Assembly (NCBI RefSeq): GCF_000829445.1
Contig: NZ_JXRQ01000016.1
Location: 62,001-126,000 of the forward strand
Direction of reading: 5' to 3'
DNA length: 64,000 bases
Source of the DNA: Jeotgalibacillus alimentarius
GTDB lineage: Bacteria; Bacillota; Bacilli; Bacillales; Jeotgalibacillaceae
Made by a program: the position numbers and the translations under genes. The notes under the pieces were generated by a model, which worked only from the letters and a program-made list of their open reading frames with translations, made no database searches and was not told the DNA's origin. Positions 24,795 to 31,805 of this stretch are shown here, piece after piece. Position 1 is the first letter of the stretch; every line of letters starts with the position of its first letter.

Positions 24795-25922
24795 ATGCTT
24801 GAAAAAACACTAAATAAATGGAATGAATCAGGATTTGAGAATATGACAGCTGTACAGGAAAAAGTCATTCCGCTATTAACAGAAGGAAAAGACGTGATTG
24901 CGGAATCACCTACAGGAACAGGTAAAACGTTGTCCTATGTCCTGCCTCTGATTGAAAACCTGAACGCAGACCAGAAACTTCCTCAGGCATTGATTCTGGC
25001 ACCATCAAAAGAGTTGTCGATGCAGATCCTTGATGTTCTTCAGCAATGGGGAAAAGAAGCAGGACTGAAATCCGCTTCTATTATTGGGGGCGCTAACCCG
25101 AAAAGGCAGCTTGAGAAACTGAAAAAGCAGCCGCACGTCATTGTCGGGACGCCTGGACGGATCCTTGAACTGATTAAACAAAAGAAATTAAAAACACATG
25201 AAATCAGGACAGTGATTCTTGATGAAGCCGATCAGCTGCTTTTACCGGAGCATAAAGAATCGATCGGTCAGATCATTAAAAGTACACTTGCGGACCAGAG
25301 ACAGCTGGCAATGTTTTCGGCGACACTTCCTGAAGAAGTAATTGAAGATGGAAAAGGCATCATGAAATCACCGGAAGTCATAAAAGTCGGGCGTGAAGAC
25401 ATTAAGCAGGGTGACGTACGTCATCAATATATGATTTGTGAGAATCGTGAAAAAGTCGATATGATCAGACGTTTGGTGAGAATGGATGCTATGAAGCAGG
25501 AAAAGTCACTTGCTTTTATGCAGGAAGTACTTGATGTGATGACAGCAGCAGAAAAACTGAACTATAAAAACCTTGAGATTGCTGCGCTGCATAGTGACCT
25601 GACAAAGGAACAGAGAGCAGCGGCAATGAGAAAGTTCAGAAAAGGTGAGCTGCCATTGCTTCTCGCAACAGATCTTGCCACGCGCGGCCTCGATATAGAA
25701 GAAGTAACGTATGTCATTCATATGGATGCTGCTGAATCACTTGATCAATATATTCACCGGTCAGGCAGAACCGGCCGGGCAGGTGCAAAAGGAACAGTGC
25801 TGTCTTTTGTCACGCCCGGAGAGGTAAAGAAAATCAGACGCTACACGAAAGAACTTGGCGTAGAACTGCAGGAAGTAACGATGTACAGAGGTGAATGGCA
25901 GACTGTTTCCTCCCAATCCTGA
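24795..25922 (+). CDS. yfmL: DEAD-box RNA helicase YfmL
   Basis: The product is 375 residues, the minimal two-RecA-domain DEAD-box core with no C-terminal RNA-binding extension. Motif I is ESPTGTGKT (near 40), motif II DEAD (ILDEADQLL), motif III SAT (FSATLP) and motif VI HRSGRTGRAG. Length and the DVIAESPTGTGKTLSY segment match Bacillus YfmL, which has been linked to ribosome (50S) assembly and cold growth. The ATG at 24795 is preferred to the GTG at 24786, which lies in the ribosome site. It has no co-directional partner close enough to form an operon. Confidence 0.88.
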   Translation: MLEKTLNKWNESGFENMTAVQEKVIPLLTEGKDVIAESPTGTGKTLSYVLPLIENLNADQKLPQALILAPSKELSMQILDVLQQWGKEAGLKSASIIGGANPKRQLEKLKKQPHVIVGTPGRILELIKQKKLKTHEIRTVILDEADQLLLPEHKESIGQIIKSTLADQRQLAMFSATLPEEVIEDGKGIMKSPEVIKVGREDIKQGDVRHQYMICENREKVDMIRRLVRMDAMKQEKSLAFMQEVLDVMTAAEKLNYKNLEIAALHSDLTKEQRAAAMRKFRKGELPLLLATDLATRGLDIEEVTYVIHMDAAESLDQYIHRSGRTGRAGAKGTVLSFVTPGEVKKIRRYTKELGVELQEVTMYRGEWQTVSSQS

Positions 25923-26007
25923 ATGTGGAATAGTTGACTTTCCTATTTAGAACAACGAGAATTTGTATAGACGTCAGACACTCGAATAAATAAGGAGTGA
26001 TCAATAA

Positions 26008-26667
26008 ATGGAAACAGTTAAGAACTTTACAGATGTGCTTCTTGATGGAGATCAGGATAAAGCATGGGAAGTTGTAATGAATGAAGTGGATAAGGGAACT
26101 TCCACTGAAGATATTTTTTATGGTCTATTAACACCGGCAATGGTGGAGATCGGACAAAAGTGGCAGGAGAATGAAATTTCAGTTGCAGACGAGCACCTCG
26201 CTACGACAACATGTGATTTCACACTTGCCCGCTATAAACATGAAGTACTTCTGCCGAGGATTCAAAAAAAACCTCAGGATCAGGGGCGTGCATTGTTTTT
26301 CTGCGTTGAAAAAGAAGAGCATGATCTGGGTATCCGGATGATTGCACAGATTTTTGAAGAGAACGGCTATAAGGTCCGCCTGATGGGGGCTAACCTGCCT
26401 GTAGAATTTGTGCTTACGATGGCAGTTAACTGGGAACCTGATGTAATCGGAATGTCGGCCAGTATGCTGAAACAGGGTGAAAGAGTACCCTCGTATATTC
26501 AAAGGCTGATGGAACGATTTGAACAGACTGAACTGTTAATCGGCGGCCGTTTCCTTTCACTCCCGGATCAGCTGTTAGATAAAGCAGATGACTCAAAAAT
26601 GACGATTATTCAGGAAGGAAGCGAACTGTCTGCATGGATGGCTGCTCGCGTTGAAGGAGGAAAATAA
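26008..26667 (+). CDS. Cobalamin-binding sensor protein (B12-binding plus helical cap, no DNA-binding domain)
   Basis: The product is 219 residues. A helical B12 cap domain (about 1-85) carries the W-x9-EH motif (Trp52, Glu62, His63) of CarH/LitR photoreceptors. A B12-binding Rossmann domain (about 90-215) carries ExHxxG (Glu103, His105, Gly108) in place of DxHxxG. His105 would be the lower axial ligand. The MerR-type DNA-binding domain of CarH is absent. The residue after Trp52 is Gln, where Thermus CarH has the light-adduct histidine. AAGGAGTG precedes the start. The next gene, 3 bases downstream, is a PAS/STAS protein, so this is probably a two-gene signalling unit. Light, B12 status or another ligand could be the input. 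Confidence 0.85.
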   Translation: METVKNFTDVLLDGDQDKAWEVVMNEVDKGTSTEDIFYGLLTPAMVEIGQKWQENEISVADEHLATTTCDFTLARYKHEVLLPRIQKKPQDQGRALFFCVEKEEHDLGIRMIAQIFEENGYKVRLMGANLPVEFVLTMAVNWEPDVIGMSASMLKQGERVPSYIQRLMERFEQTELLIGGRFLSLPDQLLDKADDSKMTIIQEGSELSAWMAARVEGGK

Positions 26668-26670
26668 ACA

Positions 26671-27417
26671 TTGATCCACCTTGATGCCATGCCTATGCCT
26701 GTGGTAATCATTGACCATGCTTTAAACATCATAGAATCTTCAAAGAAAACTGAGAAGCTTCTTGGACATGCAGCTTCATTTCTCGATTGGGTAGATGATG
26801 AAAGCCGTGAAAAAGCTGTCAGGTTTATGCAGGATAAGCATTCTGAAAAAATTGAGCTGAATTTAGTGACGATAGATGGTGCTATTTCACTCTTTTCTGT
26901 TTTGATGACCTGGGATGATACCTTCGCCACCGTAGCGCTTCAGAAGGAGGATCACCGGCTCATGCAGCTGATGGGGAAAGTAACAGAACATAAGCGCCGC
27001 CTTGAAGAAAGCGATATGGAGCTGATTTTGAAAAAGAATGAGCTTGAGCAATCTTTGAAAAGAATTGGGGAATTGAGTACCGCTGCAATTGAATTAACAG
27101 ATGAAATTGTTCTCATTCCATTGTTCGGGGATTTAACTGTCGCACTCATCCATCAGAATCAGCAGCGTATTTTAGATAACATTTATGTGAAGAATATCGA
27201 TGAGGTCATCATCGACTTGCAATCTGTCGGAGTGATGGATGCTGCAGGTGTTGAAGAGATGATAAAAATGATAAAAAGCTTTTCACTGTTTGGAACAGCG
27301 TGTACAATCACGGGTGTGAAGCCGGAGCATGCTCCTTTCCTTCACCAGGTTCATATGATACAAAAGCTTACCTTTATTAATAATCTTGAAGATAAACTTT
27401 CCCGTATTGTGTATTAG
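26671..27417 (+). CDS. PAS-like/STAS domain protein, RsbR/YtvA-like
   Basis: The product is 248 residues: an N-terminal PAS-like region (about 1-95; MPVVIIDHALNIIESSKKTEKLLG), a coiled-coil linker (about 97-135) and a C-terminal STAS domain (about 138-245). It resembles the RsbR/YtvA group of stressosome proteins. In RsbR-type STAS domains a Ser/Thr in the VVDT(M/S) segment is phosphorylated. Here the segment is GVMDAAGVEE, with Ala at that position. The start is TTG at 26671, about 10 bases after GAAGGAGG; an ATG at 26686 is the alternative. The product is likely the output partner of the upstream cobalamin-binding protein. Confidence 0.8.
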   Translation: MIHLDAMPMPVVIIDHALNIIESSKKTEKLLGHAASFLDWVDDESREKAVRFMQDKHSEKIELNLVTIDGAISLFSVLMTWDDTFATVALQKEDHRLMQLMGKVTEHKRRLEESDMELILKKNELEQSLKRIGELSTAAIELTDEIVLIPLFGDLTVALIHQNQQRILDNIYVKNIDEVIIDLQSVGVMDAAGVEEMIKMIKSFSLFGTACTITGVKPEHAPFLHQVHMIQKLTFINNLEDKLSRIVY

Positions 27418-27445
27418 AAGCGCTTAGACAGAAAGAAGGATTGAC

Positions 27446-28102
27446 ATGAACAAACAATTTGCAGTACTCGGACTGGGCAGTTTCGGAGGACATCTGGTCG
27501 AAGAGTTCCATGAAATCGGTGCAGAAGTGTTTGCGATGGACCGCAATGCAGAGTTAGTAGATAAATACTTTGATATTGCCACACATGTCATCCACGGTGA
27601 TGCGCAGGATGAACAGCTCCTTGTTCAGGCTGGAATCAGAAACTTTGACCTGGTGGTTGTTTCTTTCGGTGAAAACATTGAAGCCAGTATCCTGACTACG
27701 ATTATTTTAACGGACCTGGGCGTAAAAGAGATTTGGGTAAAAGCTTCAAGTCTGTATCATCAGAAGGTGCTTGAAAAGATTGGTGCTACACGTGTCATCC
27801 GTCCGGAAAAAGATATGGCGCGACGGATTGCGCACAGACTGGCCTCAAAGCACTTTATTGATTATGTGGAACTCTCAGAAGAACACTCAATGGTTGAGAT
27901 GAAAGCGACCCAGAAGATCACAGGTAAAACGATTGCTGCATTGAATGTCAGAAACCGGTTCGGCTGTAATATTGTCGGTATATATAGAAATCATGATTTA
28001 ATTGTGGCAGTAAGCGGTGAAGACCGTATTGAGAAAGATGATGTCCTGATTGTCATCGGAGAAAACAGAAAACTGCACCGCTTTGAAAAGCAGGGTGTGT
28101 AA
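27446..28102 (+). CDS. Ktr-type potassium uptake regulatory protein (RCK_N + RCK_C)
   Basis: The product is 218 residues, similar along its full length to KtrA/KtrC: an RCK_N Rossmann domain (1-about 135) and RCK_C (about 138-215; EEHSMVEMKAT...IVGIYR). These octameric rings gate the KtrB/KtrD membrane channels and bind ATP/ADP, and c-di-AMP in RCK_C. The glycine loop reads GLGSFGG; KtrA and KtrC have GLGRFGG, whose Arg contacts the ATP gamma-phosphate. No membrane subunit is adjacent, as for ktrC in B. subtilis. Similarity is mixed between KtrA and KtrC, so no symbol is given. A terminator lies directly downstream. Confidence 0.88.
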   Translation: MNKQFAVLGLGSFGGHLVEEFHEIGAEVFAMDRNAELVDKYFDIATHVIHGDAQDEQLLVQAGIRNFDLVVVSFGENIEASILTTIILTDLGVKEIWVKASSLYHQKVLEKIGATRVIRPEKDMARRIAHRLASKHFIDYVELSEEHSMVEMKATQKITGKTIAALNVRNRFGCNIVGIYRNHDLIVAVSGEDRIEKDDVLIVIGENRKLHRFEKQGV

Positions 28103-28110
28103 CAAGAAAG

Positions 28111-28142
28111 AATCCGCGGGCTTAAGAGCCTGCGGATTTTTT
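28111..28142 (+). terminator. Terminator of the ktr gene, overlapping the SRAP gene 3' end
   Basis: AATCCGCGGGC / GCCTGCGGATT stem followed by TTTT. The SRAP gene on the opposite strand ends at 28122, inside this hairpin. Confidence 0.85.
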
Positions 28143-28763
28143 GAATCGTTCTCGCGAAATAGGCTCTGCAGTAAGCAGATCACCTGCACATGGTTTCAGC
28201 AATTGATGCAGAGATGACGACTCTGCATCAGGGTTCAGCCATGTGTCAAAGTCAGTACGCTCAAGAATGACAGGCATCCGATTATGAATATCAGCCATCA
28301 GGTCATTTGGTTCAGTTGTCAAAATGGTGCAGCTTCTGACCAGTTCATCTCCGCTGCGCCAGGATTCCCAAAGCCCGGCAAATGTAATCGGATCTCCATC
28401 CCGCCTTTTGATCTCAAAGGGCTGTTTTTCTTTCCCTGATTTTTTCCATTCATAAAAAGAAGTCGCAGGAATCAGACACCGCTTAGACTCAAACGCTTTT
28501 TTAAAGCTTGGCTTCTCAGAGACAGTTTCAGACCGTGCATTGAAAGTCTTAAATCCGATTTTCTGGTCTTTTGCAAAAGGAGGAATCAATCCCCATCTGA
28601 AACTAGCAGGATACCGTTTTCCATTCAGCTCGACAACAGCTGCAGCGGACTGGCTTGGTGCAAGATTCCGGTTTGGTGTATAAAGAAAATCATCCCGCAT
28701 TTCAAATTGGTAATAAGCCTGCAGGTCATGCATCGCTTCAACTAATGAAAACCTTCCGCACAT
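28122..28763 (-). CDS. SRAP (HMCES/YedK) domain protein, abasic-site DNA crosslinking
   Basis: The product is 213 residues starting MCGRFSL. Cys2 becomes the catalytic N-terminal residue that crosslinks to abasic sites in single-stranded DNA. The other SRAP signatures are present: RWGLIPPFAK, NARSETV..PSF, RCLIPATSFYEWK, and the VRSCTILTTEPND..IHNRMPVIL segment with the active-site His. The ATG at 28763 follows GAGGTGATT. It must be this codon because Cys2 has to be terminal; longer in-frame forms are rejected for that reason. The last codons and the stop overlap the terminator of the convergent ktr gene. Confidence 0.92.
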   Translation of the reverse strand: MCGRFSLVEAMHDLQAYYQFEMRDDFLYTPNRNLAPSQSAAAVVELNGKRYPASFRWGLIPPFAKDQKIGFKTFNARSETVSEKPSFKKAFESKRCLIPATSFYEWKKSGKEKQPFEIKRRDGDPITFAGLWESWRSGDELVRSCTILTTEPNDLMADIHNRMPVILERTDFDTWLNPDAESSSLHQLLKPCAGDLLTAEPISRERFKKSAGS

Positions 28764-28909
28764 AACAATCACCTCATAAAAAATTGTAACAAAATATTGC
28801 AAAGATAGAGAAGATTTAAACTTATTTCCTTTTAAAGGGTATCGCTTGATTTGTTTCGGTTTACGAATCATACTGGCCATAGACATACATATTCAGGAGG
28901 GTATTCCAT

Positions 28910-29440
28910 ATGAAGAAATTTTGGTTAGTATCTGCCATGGCAGCTGCACTTATGCTTGCAGCGTGTTCAGATGATTCATCTGAACCTGCAGAAACAGAAG
29001 AAGAAGCAACAACAGAAGAAACAACTGAGGAAGAGGCTGCAACAGAAGAATCTGCTGACAGCGAAGAAACAGCTGAAGAGCCAACACTTTACCTTGTGGA
29101 TGACGAAGTAACAGCTGGTGATCTTACAATGACAGTGACAGACGCAGGTGTATCTGAACAGATCGATGATACGAACCGCGTATATGAAATCAACATGACA
29201 GTCATGAATAATGGAGAAGAAGATCTCACTTTATCATACGAAGATTTCATGCTGACTGACCTTGCAGATGAAGAAAAAACGGCGTACGGTGAAACGTCAG
29301 AATGGACAGTCGCGGCAGGAGAATCAGTTGAAGTACCACTTCAGTACGAATCAGCAGCAGCAACAGCATTCAAGCTCTTCGGCACATTCAATGAAGAAGA
29401 AATCGAATGGAGACTTCCGGGGATTACATCACTGGATTAA
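28910..29440 (+). CDS. DUF4352-like lipoprotein
   Basis: The product is 176 residues: a lipoprotein signal with lipobox LMLAAC (Cys19), a low-complexity Glu/Thr-rich linker (about 25-60), then an immunoglobulin-like domain (about 62-170). The pattern VTAGDLTMTVTDAG...YEINMTVMNNGEEDLTLSYEDFMLTD resembles DUF4352/telokin-like proteins. It should be anchored to the outer face of the membrane. The function is unknown. A strong CAGGAGGG precedes the start. It is followed by a terminator and stands alone. Confidence 0.8.
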   Translation: MKKFWLVSAMAAALMLAACSDDSSEPAETEEEATTEETTEEEAATEESADSEETAEEPTLYLVDDEVTAGDLTMTVTDAGVSEQIDDTNRVYEINMTVMNNGEEDLTLSYEDFMLTDLADEEKTAYGETSEWTVAAGESVEVPLQYESAAATAFKLFGTFNEEEIEWRLPGITSLD

Positions 29441-29454
29441 TGAATGATGAGAGA

Positions 29455-29488
29455 AATGACACTGATTGAAAGTGTCATTTCTTTTTTA
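29455..29488 (+). terminator. Terminator of the DUF4352 lipoprotein gene
   Basis: AATGACAC / GTGTCATT stem followed by TCTTTTTT. Confidence 0.85.
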
Positions 29489-29495
29489 TATTACG

Positions 29496-29585
29496 CTTTG
29501 AAGAAGTTACATGTGGTTTATGCAAAGCTGGTGGCTGGAGCGGAAAGTCACCAGCCAGCTCAAATGGAGCTTCAGTTAAAAGTAA
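29496..29585. repeat. Internally deleted type B repeat
   Basis: AAGCTGGTGGCTGGAGCGGAA joins directly to AGTCACCAGCCAGCT, the short form of the type B element, upstream of the SAM riboswitch promoter. Confidence 0.65.
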
Positions 29586-29593
29586 CCTCCCTA

Positions 29594-29623
29594 TTGACAT
29601 GACAGCCATCTTTCTTGTAAAGT
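29594..29623 (+). promoter_or_regulatory. Possible promoter of the yitJ-metH transcript
   Basis: A perfect -35 TTGACA (29594-29599) with a weak -10 TAAAGT 18 bp downstream. Confidence 0.4.
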
Positions 29624-29649
29624 TGTCATAATTAATTGAATAGCGTGGA

Positions 29650-29807
29650 TTCTTATCAAGAGAGGCGGAGGGAAAAGGCCCGTTGAAACCTCAGCAACCT
29701 TCACGAACAGTGAAAAGGTGCTAAATCCATCCTGTCAGCAGACAGGGAAGATAAGAAGCTTAGAACTCTAAAGCCTTCTTATCTATGAAATAAGAAGGCT
29801 TTTTTTA
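29650..29807 (+). promoter_or_regulatory. SAM-I (S-box) riboswitch with terminator
   Basis: The S-box core is plain: CTTATCAAGAGAGGCGGAGGG, GGCCCGTTGAAACCTCAGCAACC, AAGGTGCTAAATCC and the closing GATAAG. A terminator AGCCTTCTTAT / ATAAGAAGGCT with eight T follows (29772-29807). When S-adenosylmethionine binds, transcription stops before yitJ; low SAM allows readthrough. B. subtilis yitJ is a classic S-box gene, so context agrees. Confidence 0.95.
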
Positions 29808-29811
29808 TTGT

Positions 29812-29932
29812 CTAGCTTCAGGTGCTAGCTCTTCGGGTCATAAGCCACGCATCGATAAACGGGAAAGGTCACCCGTTTTCCGATGCGCGTCTTATGCCTG
29901 TCAGAGCTGAACGAGCACCTTCCGCTTTTCAT
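29812..29932 (+). repeat. Type C hairpin element, single copy
   Basis: A diverged copy of the unit tandemly repeated at 2175-2482, bounded by GCTTCAGGTGCTAGCTC and GAGCTGAACGAGCACC. Inner arms CATAAG / CTTATG, CGCATCG / CGATGCG and AAACGGG / CCCGTTT make a nearly continuous stem. It sits in the leader between the SAM riboswitch terminator and the yitJ ribosome site. Confidence 0.85.
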
Positions 29933-29960
29933 ATATACACGTATCAGGAAGGGTGAAAGA

Positions 29961-31805
29961 ATGAATTTACTTGATGAAATGAAGCAAAGAATTTTAATCG
30001 GTGACGGCGCAATGGGAACCCTCCTGTATTCATACGGTTCTGACCAGTGTTTTGAAGAATTAAATCTGTCACAGGCAGCCCACATTCAGCAGATTCATCA
30101 AGCGTATATTGACGCGGGTGCAGATGTCATTCAGACCAATACCTATGGAGCCAATTATCATAAGCTTGAAAGGTATGGACTTGAAGAGAAAGTAAAAGAG
30201 ATTAATACTGCTGCAGTTAAAAATGCAAAGGCTGCTGCAGCAGAAGATACATTTATCCTTGGCACGATAGGCGGGATCAGAAGTTTCCGTCCGCAATCTA
30301 TTGAAATTAATGAAATCAAGCGGACATTCAGAGAACAGCTTTACTGTTTACTTTTGGAAGGAGTAGACGGACTGTTGTTTGAAACGTATTACGATTTTGA
30401 GGAACTGGCGACTGTTGTGGAGATTTCGAGAAATGAAACAGATATCCCGATTATTGCTCATATTTCCGTGCAAGAGCCGGATGTAATGCAAAACGGAAAG
30501 CCTGTTGCTGAAGCATTGCTCGAGCTTGAATCCCTTGGTGCAGATGTTGTCGGATTGAACTGCAGGCAGGGGCCGTTTCATATGATTAAGTCCCTTGAAC
30601 AGGTACCGCTTCCCGAAAAAGCATATCTGTCGTGTTATCCGAATGCTAGCCTGCCTTCCTATTCAGAGGGCTCTCTTCAATACAGTAATAATGCAACGTA
30701 TTTTGGAGAAGTGGCACCAGCTTTTAGAGAGCAGGGTATCAGGCTGCTTGGCGGATGCTGCGGTACAACGCCAGATCACGTCAGAGCTTTCAGTCAGGCA
30801 CTTAAAGGACTCACGCCGGTTACAGAGAAAAAAGTGGAGAAGGCTGAGAAGATTATCCTGCATGCCCGCGAAAAAGATTTGCCGGAGCCCCTTCCTGAGA
30901 TTGTTGACAGAAGAAAATCAGTGATCGTTGAACTCGACCCGCCAAAAAAACTTCAGACGGACAAGTTTATTGAAGGCGCAAAAGCACTTGGAGCAGCTGG
31001 AGCTGATGCGGTGACGCTTGCCGATAATTCACTGGCAAGCCCGAGGGTATCAAATGAATCACTTGGCTATTTGATTAAAGAGCAGGGTGTTCGGCCACTC
31101 GTTCACCTGACATGCAGAGACCGGAATCTGATCGGTCTTCAAAGTCATCTGATGGGGCTTCATACACTTGGCCTGCATGACATTTTAGCAGTTACAGGTG
31201 ATCCCACAAAGGTAGGAGACTTTCCTGGCGCCGCTTCTGTGTATGACGTTTCTTCATTTGAGCTGATCGAAATGATTCAGCAGCTGAATAACGGCATGTC
31301 AATGTCAGGAAAAGACCTCGGTGAGAAAGCGTCATTTACAATTGGCGCTGCTTTTAACCCGAATGTCAGAAGTGTAGAGAGAGCAGTGCAGCGTCTTGAG
31401 AAAAAAATCACAGCAGGTGCGGATTATTTTATGAGTCAGCCGGTATTTTCAGAAGAAAAGCTGATTGAAACAGCAGAAGCAGTCAAGGACCTTGGCAAAC
31501 CTGTCTATATCGGTCTGATGCCGCTGACCAGCAGTAAAAATGCTGATTTCCTTCATAATGAAGTACCGGGTATTAAGTTGACTGAACAGGTGAGAGACCG
31601 AATGGCTGCTGTATCAGGGGACCGTGAGAAATCATACCTGGAAGGACTTGCAATTACGAAGTCACTGATTGATACTGCACTTGATTTATTCAACGGAATC
31701 TATCTCATTACACCATTTATGCGTTATGAAATGACAGCCGAATTAACACGCTATGCCAATGAGCAGGCGGCAAAGCGAGGGGGACAAGAACGTGCGATTT
31801 ACTGA
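29961..31805 (+). CDS. yitJ: Bifunctional homocysteine S-methyltransferase / methylenetetrahydrofolate reductase
   Basis: The product is 614 residues: a homocysteine-binding methyltransferase module (about 1-300; DGAMGTLL, GLNCRQGP and the zinc pair in GGCCGTT) fused to a MetF-type reductase barrel (about 325-610; VELDPPKK, VTLADNSL, LVHLTCRDRN, DILAVTGDP). The fusion is characteristic of Bacillus YitJ, which supplies 5-methyl-tetrahydrofolate for methionine synthesis. The ATG at 29961 follows GGAAGGGTG; the 26 upstream in-frame codons lie in the repeat and are not coding. It is controlled by the SAM riboswitch and overlaps metH by 14 bases. Confidence 0.93.
   Translation: MNLLDEMKQRILIGDGAMGTLLYSYGSDQCFEELNLSQAAHIQQIHQAYIDAGADVIQTNTYGANYHKLERYGLEEKVKEINTAAVKNAKAAAAEDTFILGTIGGIRSFRPQSIEINEIKRTFREQLYCLLLEGVDGLLFETYYDFEELATVVEISRNETDIPIIAHISVQEPDVMQNGKPVAEALLELESLGADVVGLNCRQGPFHMIKSLEQVPLPEKAYLSCYPNASLPSYSEGSLQYSNNATYFGEVAPAFREQGIRLLGGCCGTTPDHVRAFSQALKGLTPVTEKKVEKAEKIILHAREKDLPEPLPEIVDRRKSVIVELDPPKKLQTDKFIEGAKALGAAGADAVTLADNSLASPRVSNESLGYLIKEQGVRPLVHLTCRDRNLIGLQSHLMGLHTLGLHDILAVTGDPTKVGDFPGAASVYDVSSFELIEMIQQLNNGMSMSGKDLGEKASFTIGAAFNPNVRSVERAVQRLEKKITAGADYFMSQPVFSEEKLIETAEAVKDLGKPVYIGLMPLTSSKNADFLHNEVPGIKLTEQVRDRMAAVSGDREKSYLEGLAITKSLIDTALDLFNGIYLITPFMRYEMTAELTRYANEQAAKRGGQERAIY

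Noticed and set aside
26008-26667. Calling the B12-binding protein a CarH light-dependent repressor
   Set aside because: It has no MerR-type DNA-binding domain and lacks the His next to Trp that forms the light-state adduct in Thermus CarH.
28812-28842. Possible sigma-B promoter before the DUF4352 lipoprotein (ATTTAA ... GGGTAT)
   Set aside because: The -10 GGGTAT is perfect, but the only -35-like hexamer is 17 bp away, longer than the usual 12-15 bp.
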